Assembly (NCBI GenBank): GCA_021166835.1
Contig: JAJPEN010000019.1
Coordinates: 14,835-78,834 of the forward strand
Source: Burkholderiaceae bacterium
GTDB taxonomy: Bacteria; Pseudomonadota; Gammaproteobacteria; Burkholderiales; Burkholderiaceae
Length of the DNA: 64,000 nucleotides
Reading direction: 5' to 3'
The position numbers were made by a program, and so were the translations under genes. The stretch's first letter is position 1, and each line of letters opens with the position of its first letter. This document shows, piece by piece, positions 1-9,854 of this stretch. The notes under the pieces were generated by a model. That model saw only the letters and a program-made list of their open reading frames with translations, was not told the DNA's origin and ran no database searches.

Positions 1-854
1 CGAAAGCGCAGCAGCACCGGAAACGACAGCAGCGCGATCAGCCGCGTGAACACGTGGCGGCGATATTCCTCGCGGATGTAGCCGCCCAGCATGCGGGCGA
101 GTCCCTCGGAGGTCTTCAGCGCGACGTTTCCGACGAAGCCGTCGCAGACGACGACGTCGGTGGTGCCTTCGTAGATGTCGTTGCCTTCGACGTTGCCGTA
201 GAAATTCAGCGGACTGGCGCGCAACAGCTCGGCGGCGACCTTCACCGTGTCGTTGCCCTTGATCGTCTCTTCGCCGATGTTCAGCAGACCCACGCTGGGC
301 TGCTCGCGCCCTTCGAGCGCGGCGACCAGCGCCGAACCCATGATGGCGAACTGCAGCAGGTGCTCGGGCTCGCAATCGACGTTGGCGCCGAGATCGAGCA
401 TCGTCGTCGTGCCGCCGCGCTGGTTCGGCATCTGCGAGGCGATCGCGGGGCGGTCGATGCCCGCGAGCATCTTCAGCACGAAGCGCGAGATCGCCATCAG
501 CGCGCCAGTGTTGCCGGCGCTGACGCAGGCGTCGGCCTCGCCGTTCTTGACGAGGTCGATCGCCACCCGCATCGACGAATCGCGCTTGCTGCGCAGTGCG
601 GTTGCCGGCGGATCGTCCATCGCGACGACCTCGCTCGCCGGGCGCAGTTCGATGCGCTCGTCGTCCGGCACGGCGCTTCGCCGCCTGGCTCCCCTGGCCC
701 GTACAGCGGCGAGCGCCGCCTCGAGCGCCTCGGGACGGCCGACCAGCAGCAGCCGCGCATCGGGCACCGACGCGAGGAAATGCAGGGCAGCCGGAACGGT
801 GACCGACGGGCCGTGGTCACCGCCCATGCAGTCGATGGCGATGCGTACTGTCAC
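1..854 (-). CDS. plsX: Phosphate acyltransferase PlsX (3' end cut by window edge)
   Basis: PlsX makes acyl-phosphate from acyl-ACP and phosphate, the first committed step of membrane phospholipid synthesis in most bacteria. About 284 residues are visible; the family is usually 330-350, so the C-terminus lies before base 1. The N-terminus carries the family pattern CMGGDHGP, and later come [25 protein letters not shown] and [12 protein letters not shown], all PlsX hallmarks in the right order. I chose the GTG at 854 because it gives the standard [13 protein letters not shown] start. A short Arg-rich insertion near residues 50-62 is longer than in E. coli PlsX but keeps the frame. It follows yceD and rpmF in the usual yceD-rpmF-plsX order; fab genes would be expected beyond the window edge. 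Identification is firm, the exact start less so. Confidence 0.93.
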   Translation of the reverse strand, partial: MTVRIAIDCMGGDHGPSVTVPAALHFLASVPDARLLLVGRPEALEAALAAVRARGARRRSAVPDDERIELRPASEVVAMDDPPATALRSKRDSSMRVAIDLVKNGEADACVSAGNTGALMAISRFVLKMLAGIDRPAIASQMPNQRGGTTTMLDLGANVDCEPEHLLQFAIMGSALVAALEGREQPSVGLLNIGEETIKGNDTVKVAAELLRASPLNFYGNVEGNDIYEGTTDVVVCDGFVGNVALKTSEGLARMLGGYIREEYRRHVFTRLIALLSFPVLLRF

Positions 855-933
855 GGCGCCTGTTCAGACGAGGGGCAGCGTCGCGACAAGGGCCACCGTG
901 CGCTTTTGTTCGCTCAGGACGCGCGACGCGCGC

Positions 934-1116
934 TCACTCGTCGGACTTCGTGCGCAGCACCTTGCGGCCCCGGTAGAAACCGGTGGGGCTCACGTGGTGC
1001 CGGCGATGCACTTCCCCGGTGGTGGACTCGACGGCAAGCGGCGGATTCTGGAGGAAGTCGTGCGAGCGATGCATTCCGCGCCGCGCCGGCGACTTCTTGT
1101 TCTGCTGGACAGCCAT
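934..1116 (-). CDS. rpmF: 50S ribosomal protein L32
   Basis: Small, basic 60-residue ribosomal protein of the large subunit. It begins [20 protein letters not shown], the diagnostic L32 start, and ends in RGRKVL with an acidic tail. It lacks the zinc-binding Cys pairs found in some L32 paralogues, so this is the Cys-minus form. It sits between yceD and plsX as in most proteobacteria. AGAGG lies about 8 bases before the ATG. A consensus -10 hexamer at 1143-1148 suggests its own promoter inside the end of the yceD region. Confidence 0.97.
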   Translation of the reverse strand: MAVQQNKKSPARRGMHRSHDFLQNPPLAVESTTGEVHRRHHVSPTGFYRGRKVLRTKSDE

Positions 1117-1142
1117 GTTCTAGCCTCTGAGGACAATCGACG

Positions 1143-1148
1143 ATTATA
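1143..1148 (-). promoter_or_regulatory. Candidate -10 element for rpmF-plsX
   Basis: The minus strand reads TATAAT here, a perfect sigma70 -10, about 27 bases before the rpmF start codon. The -35 position falls at the end of yceD and is poor. The site would give a very short leader for rpmF-plsX independent of yceD. It is inferred from sequence only. Confidence 0.4.
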
Positions 1149-1156
1149 CCTGCTCA

Positions 1157-1708
1157 CTACGGGGTTTCATCGCCGCCGGAAGGCCCGTTGCGCCGCAGCC
1201 GTTGCAGCGCGGCGAAGGGCTTCTCGGCCTCCCCGGCGTCTTCCGGCTCGTCGTCGTGCGCGACCGACGGCTCGCACGCATCGTGCCGCGGCATCGGCGG
1301 CAGGGCGAGGATCGCCTCGTCCTCGATCAGGGCGTCGAGATCGAAACGCGACCCTCCGGCCAGGACGTCGTACTCGTCGTCCTCGGGGTCGAGCCGCTCG
1401 GCCTCGGCCTCGCTGTCCACCAGCCGGTAGCGCCGCGTATCGCCGATCTCCGTTGCAACGGGCTCGAGGCAGCACACGCAGGCCGGCCGCACCGAGGCCG
1501 AGAACGACAGCTCGAGGAAATCGTCGTGCCCTCCTTCGGGACGCGCATTGCGCCAGCCGCGGGCGCGCCAGTCGACGCGGCCTTCGGGCGTCGCGAGCAA
1601 CGACGCGAGCCGGGGCAGCCGTTCGACGGGAAGCTCGCCTTCGAGCGCCTGGCCGTTGCGCGCCCGGCGCGCGGTATCGATCGTGTTCTTCATCGGCGTC
1701 CTTATCAT
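1157..1708 (-). CDS. yceD: YceD family (DUF177) large-subunit rRNA accumulation protein
   Basis: Homologue of E. coli YceD, linked to 23S rRNA accumulation and almost always encoded upstream of rpmF. About 183 residues. Seen: the ID..R.ARNG start region, a CVCC pair near the middle where YceD has its CxxC (CQRCG in E. coli), the LDALIEDEAILALPPMPRH segment matching the conserved DLL..EDEIILALP.VP.H block, and a C-terminal PFAALQRL. Two starts are possible: ATG 1708, preceded by GGAAGG, or ATG 1693, preceded by AAGGA with 5-base spacing; I use the longer. It is divergent from maf with under 40 bp between them. Confidence 0.88.
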   Translation of the reverse strand: MIRTPMKNTIDTARRARNGQALEGELPVERLPRLASLLATPEGRVDWRARGWRNARPEGGHDDFLELSFSASVRPACVCCLEPVATEIGDTRRYRLVDSEAEAERLDPEDDEYDVLAGGSRFDLDALIEDEAILALPPMPRHDACEPSVAHDDEPEDAGEAEKPFAALQRLRRNGPSGGDETP

Positions 1709-1746
1709 AGCGACTGCCCTTCCGCCTGCCCGCCCCGGCCCTGCCC

Positions 1747-2358
1747 GTGACGTCCCCGACCGCTTCGCTGATCCTCGCATCGACCTCGCCGTATCGGCGC
1801 GAGCTGCTCGCCCGGCTGAGCTCGAAATTCGACGTGCAGTCGCCGGGCGTGGACGAGACGCCGCATCCCGGAGAAACGCCGGCCGGGACCGCGCAGCGGC
1901 TCGCGCTCGAAAAAGCGCTGGCGGTCGCGGCGCACCACCCGCGGGCGCTCGTCATCGGCTCCGACCAGGCGGCGACGATCGACGGCGTGCACGCGATCGG
2001 CAAGCCGGGCGACCACGCGTCGGCGTGCGAGCAGCTGCGCGCCGCCTCCGGGCGCACGATGCACTTCTACACGGCGCTGGCCACCGTGCGCACCATGGAC
2101 GGCTTTCGCGCCCGCGCCCTCGTCGAGACGCGCGTGCGCTTCCGGCGCCTGGACGACGACGAGATCGAGCGCTACCTGCAGCGCGAACGCCCCTACGACG
2201 TCGCCGGCTCGGCGAAGGCCGAAGGCCTCGGCATCGTGCTGCTCGAGGCGATCGAGGGCGACGACCCCACGGCGCTGATCGGCCTGCCGCTGATCGCGCT
2301 CGGCCGGATGCTGCGCGACGCCGGCCTGTCGCCGCTTGCCGATCCCGGCGAACGATGA
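1747..2358 (+). CDS. maf: Maf/YceF nucleoside triphosphate pyrophosphatase
   Basis: Maf-family pyrophosphatase that hydrolyses non-canonical or methylated nucleotides; the yceF-type neighbours suggest the 7-methyl-GTP enzyme. 203 residues, normal for the family. Motifs seen: LILASTSPYRRELL at the N-terminus, the DE of VDET near residue 36, IGSDQ near residue 73, and YDVAGSAKAEGLG in the C-terminal half, where YceF-type proteins have CAGS.K.E. It starts at a GTG; no other good start is near. Its TGA overlaps the next ATG (ATGA), so the downstream methylase is probably translationally coupled. Confidence 0.92.
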   Translation: MTSPTASLILASTSPYRRELLARLSSKFDVQSPGVDETPHPGETPAGTAQRLALEKALAVAAHHPRALVIGSDQAATIDGVHAIGKPGDHASACEQLRAASGRTMHFYTALATVRTMDGFRARALVETRVRFRRLDDDEIERYLQRERPYDVAGSAKAEGLGIVLLEAIEGDDPTALIGLPLIALGRMLRDAGLSPLADPGER

Positions 2359-3086
2359 GCGGCGCGCTCTGGCTGATTCCCACGTCGCTGGGCGCGCCCG
2401 GGCAGGTGCGCGAGGTGCTGCCGTCGGCGACGCTTGCCTGCATCCACCGGCTGGACTACTTCGTCGTCGAGAACGCGCGCAGCGCGCGGGCCTTTCTCAA
2501 GGCCGCCGGCACGGCGAAGCCGCTGCAGTCGCTCGAGCTGGTCGAGCTGGACGAGCACACGCCGGGCGAGCGCATTCCGCAGTTGCTCGCGCCGATCGTC
2601 GGCGGCCGCGATGGTGGCCTCCTCTCCGAGGCGGGTGCGCCGGCGGTCGCCGACCCGGGCGCCGCGCTGGTCGAGGCCGCGCATGCGGCCGGCATCGTGG
2701 TGCGCCCGCTGGTGGGGCCGAGCGCGATCCTGCTCGCGCTGATGGCCTCGGGGATGAACGGCCAGCGCTTCTCGTTTGCCGGCTACGTGCCCGCGCAGGC
2801 CGAGGCGCGCGTGCGCCGCCTGCGCGAACTCGAGCAGCGCTCGCTGCGCGAGGACGAAACGATCCTGATCATCGAGACGCCGTACCGCAATCGCGCACTG
2901 CTCGAATCCGCATTGCTCGCGCTGGCACCGACCACGCGACTGATGCTCGCCAGCGAACTGACGACGCCGGCCGAGCGCATCGTCGTCGACACGGTGGCCG
3001 GATGGCGGCGCGCGCCGCGCGAAGCGCCGAAGGCGCCCGCGGTGTTCGGCCTGCAGGCGCGCGCCGCAGCGCCCACCCGGCGCTGA
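2355..3086 (+). CDS. SAM-dependent methyltransferase of the RsmI/tetrapyrrole methylase fold
   Basis: 243-residue protein of the tetrapyrrole-methylase/RsmI superfamily. Seen: LIPTSLG at the N-terminus (RsmI has VPTPIGN), LSEAGAPAVADPG matching the conserved SDAG.P.ISDPG block, GPSAILLALMASG matching GP.A...AL..SG, and FAGYVP. These form the SAM pocket. It is shorter than true RsmI (about 280) and lacks its C-terminal extension, so it is more likely the paralogue found next to maf in Betaproteobacteria; the substrate is not established. It overlaps the maf stop by 4 bases and faces the S49 peptidase gene. Confidence 0.87.
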   Translation: MSGALWLIPTSLGAPGQVREVLPSATLACIHRLDYFVVENARSARAFLKAAGTAKPLQSLELVELDEHTPGERIPQLLAPIVGGRDGGLLSEAGAPAVADPGAALVEAAHAAGIVVRPLVGPSAILLALMASGMNGQRFSFAGYVPAQAEARVRRLRELEQRSLREDETILIIETPYRNRALLESALLALAPTTRLMLASELTTPAERIVVDTVAGWRRAPREAPKAPAVFGLQARAAAPTRR

Positions 3087-3124
3087 AGAAGCTGTGAACG
3101 AATCAGTACTGCCCGTGCCGTCGC

Positions 3125-4111
3125 TCAGCGCAGCAGCGATGCGGCCCCGCTCGCACCGAGCGTGCGCGCCATCGCCTCGCCGGCGGCGGTGCCGAGGCGC
3201 CGGGTGATTCGATCGAGGACGTTGCGCCGCGGCGAGAAATCGACCACGCGCTCGGCCTTCACGACGTCGCGGGCGACCGACTCGAGCGAGCCGGTCGCAT
3301 CCGCCAGCCCCAGCTCGATGCTGCGCTCGCCGGTCCACACCAGGCCGCTGAACATCTCCGGCGTTTCCTTCAGCCGATCGCCGCGGCCCTTGCGCACCAC
3401 GTCGATGAACTGGCGGTGGATCTCGCCGAGCATGCGCTGCGCATGCTCGCGCTGCTCCTCGGGCAGCGGAGAGAACGGGTCGAGGAAGCCCTTGTTCTCG
3501 CCGGCGGTCAGCAGTCGGCGCTCGATGCCGAGCTTGTCCATCGCGCCGGTGAAACCGAAGCTTTCGATCAGCACGCCGATCGAGCCGACCAGGCTCGCCT
3601 TGTCCACGTAGATGCGATCGGCGGCGGCGGCGACGTAGTACCCGCCCGATGCGCAGATGTCTTCGACGACCGCGTACAGCGGCGTGCCCGGATGTTCCTC
3701 GCGCAGGTGGAGGATCGCATCGTGGATGATGCCGGCCTGCACCGGGCTGCCGCCGGGGCTGTTCACCCGCAGCACGACCGCCGCCGTGTTGCTGTCGTCG
3801 AATGCCGATTTCAGCGCATCGATCAGGTCGTCGGCCGATGCGTCGCCCTCCGCGGCAATGACGCCGCGCAGCTCGACGAGCGCCGTGTGCCTTCCGGCGG
3901 GCAGGCGCGCGTCGCGCGCGAACCATCCGCTGGCCAGCACCAGCGCGAACACGACGATCGCGAAGCTCAATAGCCGGAAGAAGATCGACCAGCGTCGCGC
4001 CCGGCGCTGCTCGCGCAGCGTGGCGAAGAGCAGCCGCTCGATCGTCTCGCGCTGCCAGGCAGGATCGGAGACGGCTTGCGCGCTGTCGCGCGGCATGCCG
4101 GGATCGGTCAT
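3125..4111 (-). CDS. sppA: S49 family peptidase, SppA-like (signal peptide peptidase)
   Basis: Membrane-anchored serine protease that degrades cleaved signal peptides and membrane fragments. 328 residues, the short single-domain SppA form. One transmembrane segment is predicted at about 44-64, with the catalytic domain in the periplasm. Seen: LRVNSPGGS (about 114-122), the nucleophile in CASGGYY at Ser155, GSIGVL at about 176-181, and the general-base Lys in AGENKGFLDPF at Lys207. It lies 73 bp beyond the HAD gene, in the order rluC-HAD-peptidase typical of Betaproteobacteria. Confidence 0.92.
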   Translation of the reverse strand: MTDPGMPRDSAQAVSDPAWQRETIERLLFATLREQRRARRWSIFFRLLSFAIVVFALVLASGWFARDARLPAGRHTALVELRGVIAAEGDASADDLIDALKSAFDDSNTAAVVLRVNSPGGSPVQAGIIHDAILHLREEHPGTPLYAVVEDICASGGYYVAAAADRIYVDKASLVGSIGVLIESFGFTGAMDKLGIERRLLTAGENKGFLDPFSPLPEEQREHAQRMLGEIHRQFIDVVRKGRGDRLKETPEMFSGLVWTGERSIELGLADATGSLESVARDVVKAERVVDFSPRRNVLDRITRRLGTAAGEAMARTLGASGAASLLR

Positions 4112-4184
4112 GGGATGCTTCCGGAAGATCGTCGCAGGGCAAAAGTATAGGCGAGCGCTCTGCGCGCGTGCTTCGCGCCGGCGC

Positions 4185-4850
4185 TCAGGGCACGCGCGCG
4201 AGCAGCGTCTCGCGCAGCTCGGCGATGGAGTCGACCATCGCCAGCGACGGCTCGGCCTCCAGTTCGCGGCGCGGATGAGCGCCGTAGGTGACGGCGATGG
4301 CGCCGGCCCCGGCGGCCCGCGCCATGCCGAGATCGTGCGTGGTGTCGCCGACCATCAGCGCCTGCACCGGGTCTACGCCGAGTTCCTCGCAGATGTCCGA
4401 CAGCATCCACGGATCGGGCTTCGGCACGCCTTCGTCGGCGCAGCGCGTGGCCAGGAAGTGGCGCGCCCAGCCCGTCTGCTCGAGCGCACGATCCAGGCCC
4501 ACGCGCGACTTGCCGGTGGCCACCGCGAGCCACGCCCCGCTGTCCACCAGTTCGGCGAGCAGTTGCGGAATACCCTCGAAGGGTTCGAGCCGCCCGTCGA
4601 CGGCGAAATAGTGATGCCGGTAGCGCACGACGAACTCGGGAAGCTGCTCGCGCTCGATCGACGGGACGGCCATGCGGATCGCGTCGAACAACGCCAGGCC
4701 GATCACGTGCGAAGCGCGCTCGCGCGACGGGATGGGCAGGCCGAGGTCGGCCGCCGCCGCGCGCAGCGCGTGCACGATCGCCGCGGTGGAGTCGATCAGC
4801 GTGCCGTCCCAGTCGAAGACGACGAGCCGGAAGCGGCGCGCGATGCTCAC
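4185..4850 (-). CDS. HAD family hydrolase, phosphoglycolate-phosphatase-like
   Basis: 221-residue haloacid-dehalogenase-type phosphatase. Motif I is DWDGTLID with the nucleophile at Asp13 and the acid/base at Asp15; motif II Thr is in VATGK; the motif III Lys is in VPKPDPW; motif IV is MVGDTTHDLGMA. The small cap between motifs I and II resembles Gph/PGP subfamily proteins, but the substrate cannot be read from sequence. Its start overlaps the rluC stop by 4 bases, so it is translated with rluC. Confidence 0.88.
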   Translation of the reverse strand: MSIARRFRLVVFDWDGTLIDSTAAIVHALRAAAADLGLPIPSRERASHVIGLALFDAIRMAVPSIEREQLPEFVVRYRHHYFAVDGRLEPFEGIPQLLAELVDSGAWLAVATGKSRVGLDRALEQTGWARHFLATRCADEGVPKPDPWMLSDICEELGVDPVQALMVGDTTHDLGMARAAGAGAIAVTYGAHPRRELEAEPSLAMVDSIAELRETLLARVP

Positions 4851-5980
4851 GAAGCGGCCTCCGCTCGCCCGGCATCCGTCGCGCCGAGCAGCCGCTCGAA
4901 AGCCGCAGGCGTCGGCGCCTCGATGCGCAGCCGCTCGCCGCTGCGCGGATGGCGAAAGGCGATCGACTGCGCATGCAGGTACATGCGCCGGTGACCCTCG
5001 CGCGCCAGCCGGCGGTTCAGGTCGAAGTTCCCGTACTTGTCGTCGCCGACGATCGGGCAGCCGGCGTGCGCGAGGTGCACGCGGATCTGGTGCGTGCGTC
5101 CCGTCTCCAGCCGGGCCTCGACGAGCGAGATCTCGCCGGCCCCGGCCGCCTGCGAATGCACGAGGCCCGTCACATGGGTGATCGCCTCGAGCCCCGTGCG
5201 ATCGACCACGACCCGGCGATCGCCGTCGGGCGCATCGCGGCGCAGCAGCGGAAACGACAGCTTGCGCGTGCGCAGCGGCCAGCGGCCGACGACGATCGCC
5301 CGGTACCGCTTGTCGGTGTCGCGCTCGCGCAATTGCGCGTGCAGGTTCACCAGCGCCGCCCGGCGCTTGGCGACGAGCAGCACGCCCGAGGTCTCGCGAT
5401 CGAGCCGGTGCACGAGCTCGAGGAAGCGCGCCTGCGGCCGCGCCGCCCGCAGCTGCTCGATGACGCCGCTGGAGACGCCGCTGCCGCCGTGCACGGCGAC
5501 GGACGCCGGCTTGTCGATCGCGATCAGGTCGTCGTCCTCGAAGAGCACCGGCAGCCGGCGCGCGAGACTCGCGCGCTCCCGCTGCACCGGATCGATGCCG
5601 CCGTGCGCGGCGACGGCCGGCGAGCGCGTCGAATCGCGTCCGGCATCGCCGAAGACCGGCGGGATGCGCAGTTGGTCGCCCGCCTGAAGCCGGTAGTCGA
5701 TGCGGCTGCGCGAACCGTTCACCCGCAGCTGTCCGCTGCGGATCCAGCGATAGAGGTGGCTCTTCGGAACGGCGGCGAAGCGCCGGGCCAGGAAGGCGTC
5801 GAGCCGCTGGCCCGCGTCGTCGTCATCGATCTCGATCCGGCTTGCGCCCACCGGCACGCGGGAATCGCCGGCAGATGCACGGGGGGAATCGCCCACGGGC
5901 GGGGAATCGCCTACGGACGCACGGGAATCGCGTGCATCCCCGGCGCCGTCCGGCCCGCTCCTTGCACGCGATCGTTCCAT
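4847..5980 (-). CDS. rluC: RluC family 23S rRNA pseudouridine synthase
   Basis: Makes pseudouridines in 23S rRNA. About 377 residues from the ATG at 5980: a 45-residue low-complexity N-terminus with GDSPP-like repeats, an S4 RNA-binding domain ([12 protein letters not shown] through VNG), then the pseudouridine synthase domain with [11 protein letters not shown] and the catalytic HRLDRETSG block (Asp194), and the C-terminal [15 protein letters not shown] motif. An open frame continues upstream to 6535 but lies in the rne leader and lacks domain support. It is divergent from rne, as in E. coli and most proteobacteria. RluC is inferred over RluA/RluD from this context. Confidence 0.93.
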   Translation of the reverse strand: MERSRARSGPDGAGDARDSRASVGDSPPVGDSPRASAGDSRVPVGASRIEIDDDDAGQRLDAFLARRFAAVPKSHLYRWIRSGQLRVNGSRSRIDYRLQAGDQLRIPPVFGDAGRDSTRSPAVAAHGGIDPVQRERASLARRLPVLFEDDDLIAIDKPASVAVHGGSGVSSGVIEQLRAARPQARFLELVHRLDRETSGVLLVAKRRAALVNLHAQLRERDTDKRYRAIVVGRWPLRTRKLSFPLLRRDAPDGDRRVVVDRTGLEAITHVTGLVHSQAAGAGEISLVEARLETGRTHQIRVHLAHAGCPIVGDDKYGNFDLNRRLAREGHRRMYLHAQSIAFRHPRSGERLRIEAPTPAAFERLLGATDAGRAEAAS

Positions 5981-5993
5981 GTTGCGATATACT
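5962..5993 (+). promoter_or_regulatory. Candidate rne promoter
   Basis: TTGCAC at 5962-5967 and TATACT at 5988-5993 resemble -35 and -10 boxes, but the 20-base spacer is longer than ideal. If used, transcription would start near 6000 and give rne an untranslated leader of about 550 bases. The elements overlap the rluC start region, fitting divergent overlapping promoters. Confidence 0.35.
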
Positions 5994-6549
5994 TCCGGCG
6001 TCGTGTGCGATTCTGGCCAGTGGAAACGGCCACCCGCACGTCGGCCGTCCCGGACTCCGCGGATGCCCCGGTGACCTGCGCCGAAGCGAAAAATGCCGCG
6101 CAGCGCCCACGGCTCCCGACTCGAGAGTCCGGATTGTACCCGGGCGACTGGCGTCCAGGCTGCAGCGCAACCCGATCGCCGCCACGACTGGAATCTTTCA
6201 ACCGCGGCCTGCTCCGCCCCAAGGCGAGCAGGCGCGGGCCGATGCGGATTATTCTCGAGAAGAATGCAAACAGGACGACCGCCCTCCCGCGCCGTCGTCC
6301 CCGGCAGCGCCCACTCCCGATCCCCGATGCCTTCGAACGCCTTCACCGAACCCGACGGTTTACGCCCGCGGCCGGCGCGCGCTCGTGCACCGGGCACGTC
6401 AGGGCGCCGATAGCACCGACATCGCCTCGCGCGCGCCGCGCCCGGCGCGCCATCGGGCCGCCGGCATTCCTTCTCCTGCATTCCGTTCGCATCGACCCGC
6501 TGGCCGTCGCGCGCAGCCACGCCGCAGCGCCGCACACGGAGTCATTTGC
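5981..6549 (+). other. Long rne leader / rluC-rne intergenic region
   Basis: 569 bases with no supported gene. In E. coli the rne mRNA has a leader of several hundred bases whose structure lets RNase E regulate its own transcript; a leader of similar scale here would permit the same, but this is inference. The stretch is GC-rich and open in several frames by composition only. I see no riboswitch consensus or tRNA. Confidence 0.45.
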
Positions 6550-9500
6550 ATGAAGCGAATGCTGTTCAATGCCACGCACGCCGAAGAGCTGCGCGTGGCG
6601 ATCGTCGACGGGCAGAAGCTCATCGACATCGACATCGAATCGGCCGGGCGCGAATCGCGCAAGAGCAACATCTACAAGGGCGTCGTCACCCGCGTCGAGC
6701 CCAGCCTCGAGGCCTGCTTCGTCAACTACGGCGAAGAACGCCACGGCTTCCTGCCGTTCAAGGAAATCGCGAAGAGCTGGTTCCGCAACGGCGCCGATTC
6801 GAAGTCGCGCATCCAGGACGCGATTTCCGAAGGCCAGGAGATCATCGTCCAGGTCGAGAAGGAAGAACGCGGCAACAAGGGCGCGGCGCTCACCACCTTC
6901 ATCTCGCTGGCCGGCCGCTATCTCGTGCTGATGCCGAACAACCCGCGCGGCGGCGGCGTTTCGCGCCGCATCGAGGGCGAAGACCGGCAGGAGCTGCGCG
7001 AGGCGATGGACAAGCTCGAGTACCCCTCGGGCATGAGCCTGATCGCGCGCACCGCCGGCATCGGCCGCAGCGCCGACGAACTGCAGTGGGACCTGAACTA
7101 CCTGCTGCAGCTGTGGAAGGCGATCGAGGCGGCGGCCGGCTCCGCCCCCGGGCCCTTCCTCATCTACCAGGAGTCGAGCCTCGTCATCCGTGCGATCCGC
7201 GACTACTTCACGAGCGACATCGGCGAGATCCTGATCGACACCGACGACATCTACGAGCAGGCGCGCCAGTTCATGGCGCACGTCATGCCCGACACCGTCG
7301 AGCGGGTGAAGCGCTATCGGGACGACACGCCGCTGTTCTCGCGCTTCCAGATCGAGCACCAGATCGAGACGGCGTATTCGCGCATCGTGCCGCTGCCCTC
7401 GGGTGGTTCGGTCGTCATCGATCACAGCGAGGCGCTGGTCGCCATCGACGTCAACTCGGCGCGCGCCACCAAGGGCTCCGACATCGAGGAAACGGCGCTG
7501 CGCACCAACCTCGAGGCGGCCGACGAAGCGGCGCGCCAGATGCGCCTGCGCGACCTGGGCGGGCTGATCGTCGTCGATTTCATCGACATGGAGAGCTCGA
7601 AGAACCAGCGCGAAGTCGAGCAGCGGCTGAAGGACGCGCTGCACTACGACCGCGCGCGCGTGCAGACCGGCAAGATCTCGCGCTTCGGGCTGATGGAGTT
7701 GTCGCGCCAACGCCTGCGCCCGGCGCTGAACGAAGGCACGCACATCACCTGCCCGCGCTGCAACGGCACCGGCGTCATCCGCGACACGGAATCGTCGGCG
7801 CTGCACGTGATGCGCGTGATCCAGGAAGAAGCAATGAAGGACAACACGGCGGCCGTGCACGCACAGGTGCCGGTCGACGTCGCCACCTACCTGCTCAACG
7901 AGAAACGCAGCGAACTGAACAAGCTCGAGGCGCGGCTGAAGGTCGAGATCGTGCTGATCCCGAACCAGCACCTCGAGACGCCGCACTACAAGACCGAGCG
8001 CATTCGCCACGACGACGAGCGCCTCGCCACCTATCGCGCCAGCCACACGCTGGCCGACGCGCCGGCGCACGACAACTCGTACCTCGAGAGCAAGTTCGAG
8101 GCGATCAAGCCGCGCCAGGAAGCGGTCGTGCGCGGCATCACGCCCGAGCAGCCGCCTCCTCCGCGCCCGCCGCGCGCGGGCGCCGCGCCGGCGCAGCCCG
8201 AGCGCGTCGAGGCCAGCGCGCCGTCGCACTCCGGCGCACGCGCTCCGATGCTCGAACCGGCATCGGCGAACGCCGACGGGCTGCTCGGACGCATCCTCGG
8301 CTGGCTGCGCCGCAAGCCGGCGAACGAGGCGAGCGCGCTCGCCGGTCCCGGCGCCGACGCCAGAGCGCCGGCACGCGCGGAACGCAGCGCAGACACGCGC
8401 ACCGAAGGGCGCGGCGAAGCCCGCGAGGGACGTCCTGCGCGCGGCGAACGCGAAGCCGGCGCTGCCGAGCGCGGCGGCCGCAACGGTCGAGGCAATCGCG
8501 GCGGCCGCGATCGGCGCGATGGAGAACGCGGGGAACGCGGCGAACGCACCCGCCGTCCCGAACGCGAAGCGGGTGCGCGCGACGAAGCGGCGCGCCCCGC
8601 ACGCGGTGAACGCCGCGACCGCCCGGAGCGCGGTGAGCGACCGGAGCGCGGTGAACGCCACGACCGTGGCGAACGAACGGAACGCGCCGAGCGCCCCGAT
8701 CGCGGCGAACGAGCGGAGCGCGCCGAGCGCCCCGATCGTGGCGAACGAGCGGAGCGCGCCGAGCGCCCGGATCGTGGCGAACGAGCGGAACGCGCCGAGC
8801 GAGCCTCCCGAGCCGGCGCTGAACGCGGCGCGCAAGCCGCCCGTGCCGATCGGCCCGAGCGCGCGGAACGAAGCGAAGGTGCGCGACGCGGCGAAGGCGC
8901 CGAGCGGGTCGCGCCTGCCGACGAAGCGTTGCGTGTCGAAGCGGCCACCGAGACGAACGTCTTGCCGCCCGCGCTGGCCGATGCCGAACTGCTGGGCGCG
9001 GCCCCCGGTGCCGAAGACGATTCGTCGCAGGCCCTCGAAGGCCGCGAAGAGTCCCGTACGGGTCGCAGCCGCCGCCGACGCGGTCGGCGCGGCGGGCAAC
9101 GCGGCGCCGCTGCAGCCGCCGAGGGCGGTGCAGGCGAGGCAGCCGAGACGGCCGACGAGGACGAACGCGAAGCCGGCGACGAAGCACCGCCCGTGACGGA
9201 GCTCGAAGCCGCCGCTCTCGAGGCGACGGCCGCGGAAACGTCACCCCCCGGGCTCGCCGAAGCCCCGGCCACTGCCGCGACCCGCGCGCCGTCCACGCGG
9301 CGAAGCGAAGCGCAGCGCGTCGCGAACGCCGCCGACAGCGAAGTCGCGCACGTCGTTCCGGAAAGCCTGCGCAAGCCGCCGATCGAACCGAGCGACACCG
9401 AAGCGGTGAGCGCCGGGCCGACCGAGCCGCCTGCCGCAGAGCCGGCGCCGACCCAGGCCGTTGCGCAGGAATCGGATGCCGGACGCGTCGCGCCGAAGGA

Positions 9501-9717
9501 CGCGGCCGAACCGATCGCTCCGACGCCGCTGCCGAAGGATCAGCTCGAGTCGATCGTCGAGTCGGCCGGCCTGCAATGGGTGGAGACGAGCCACCACGCG
9601 GCCCCGGCTGCGCAACCCGAAACGGTGCCGCCGCCACGCAAGCCGCGCGTGCGCAAACCGCGCAGCGCCGCCAGCACGGAACCGCTGGAGCAGGTGGAAA
9701 CCGGGCGCCCGAAGTAA
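6550..9717 (+). CDS. rne: Ribonuclease E
   Basis: Major endoribonuclease of mRNA decay and rRNA/tRNA processing, scaffold of the degradosome. 1055 residues. The catalytic half (about 1-500) begins [21 protein letters not shown], followed by the S1 RNA-binding domain. Catalytic Asp300 is in [12 protein letters not shown] and Asp343 in VVDFIDM, matching E. coli D303 and D346. The zinc-link CPRC is at 401-404 (E. coli 404-407). The C-terminal half is disordered and Arg/Glu-rich, with tandem 12-residue repeats of the [12 protein letters not shown] type (see 8665-8808), then an acidic Ala-rich stretch and a basic tail ending in KPRVRKPR. I chose the ATG at 6550 because it gives the standard start; the upstream open frame is unsupported leader. 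Confidence 0.97.
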   Translation: MKRMLFNATHAEELRVAIVDGQKLIDIDIESAGRESRKSNIYKGVVTRVEPSLEACFVNYGEERHGFLPFKEIAKSWFRNGADSKSRIQDAISEGQEIIVQVEKEERGNKGAALTTFISLAGRYLVLMPNNPRGGGVSRRIEGEDRQELREAMDKLEYPSGMSLIARTAGIGRSADELQWDLNYLLQLWKAIEAAAGSAPGPFLIYQESSLVIRAIRDYFTSDIGEILIDTDDIYEQARQFMAHVMPDTVERVKRYRDDTPLFSRFQIEHQIETAYSRIVPLPSGGSVVIDHSEALVAIDVNSARATKGSDIEETALRTNLEAADEAARQMRLRDLGGLIVVDFIDMESSKNQREVEQRLKDALHYDRARVQTGKISRFGLMELSRQRLRPALNEGTHITCPRCNGTGVIRDTESSALHVMRVIQEEAMKDNTAAVHAQVPVDVATYLLNEKRSELNKLEARLKVEIVLIPNQHLETPHYKTERIRHDDERLATYRASHTLADAPAHDNSYLESKFEAIKPRQEAVVRGITPEQPPPPRPPRAGAAPAQPERVEASAPSHSGARAPMLEPASANADGLLGRILGWLRRKPANEASALAGPGADARAPARAERSADTRTEGRGEAREGRPARGEREAGAAERGGRNGRGNRGGRDRRDGERGERGERTRRPEREAGARDEAARPARGERRDRPERGERPERGERHDRGERTERAERPDRGERAERAERPDRGERAERAERPDRGERAERAERASRAGAERGAQAARADRPERAERSEGARRGEGAERVAPADEALRVEAATETNVLPPALADAELLGAAPGAEDDSSQALEGREESRTGRSRRRRGRRGGQRGAAAAAEGGAGEAAETADEDEREAGDEAPPVTELEAAALEATAAETSPPGLAEAPATAATRAPSTRRSEAQRVANAADSEVAHVVPESLRKPPIEPSDTEAVSAGPTEPPAAEPAPTQAVAQESDAGRVAPKDAAEPIAPTPLPKDQLESIVESAGLQWVETSHHAAPAAQPETVPPPRKPRVRKPRSAASTEPLEQVETGRPK
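8665..8808 (+). repeat. Four tandem 36-bp repeats inside rne
   Basis: Four consecutive 36-base units (8665-8700, 8701-8736, 8737-8772, 8773-8808) each encode a 12-residue unit close to [12 protein letters not shown]. The middle two are nearly identical at DNA level and the outer two have diverged slightly. The repeat number is a multiple of three bases, so gain or loss of units would keep the frame. The alternating Arg and Glu suggest a flexible RNA- or protein-binding linker in the degradosome scaffold region. Confidence 0.9.
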
Positions 9718-9731
9718 GGAGCGAAAGCGCG

Positions 9732-9759
9732 AATCCCCGACAACACTTGTCCGGGGATT
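9732..9759 (+). terminator. Candidate terminator after rne
   Basis: Hairpin 14 bases after the rne stop: AATCCCCGACAA pairs with TTGTCCGGGGATT around a CAC loop, with one bulged C. A short T-run follows on the plus strand. It is the strongest stem in this gap. Confidence 0.6.
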
Positions 9760-9854
9760 TCGCCTGCGGCCACCGCGATTTCAGCGGCACACTGGCGCGG
9801 CCCCGGCGTGGGCCGTGCCGGTTTTTCGATGCCTGCAACCCCGTCGGCACGAAC

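Noticed and set aside
54..1710. Long plus-strand open frames over plsX and rpmF
   Set aside because: They are antisense to clear plsX and rpmF coding sequence, show no domain and are explained by high GC content.
5842..6549. N-terminal extension of the rne frame to 5842
   Set aside because: The extra 236 residues are Arg/Pro-rich with no family match and overlap rluC; the standard RNase E start is at 6550.
6343..9099. 918-residue minus-strand frame antisense to rne
   Set aside because: A shadow of the GC-rich rne repeat region; no motif, and rne is certain.
8139..9398. CRISPR or phage-like repeat array
   Set aside because: The repeats at 8665-8808 are in-frame coding repeats without spacers; no cas genes are in the window.
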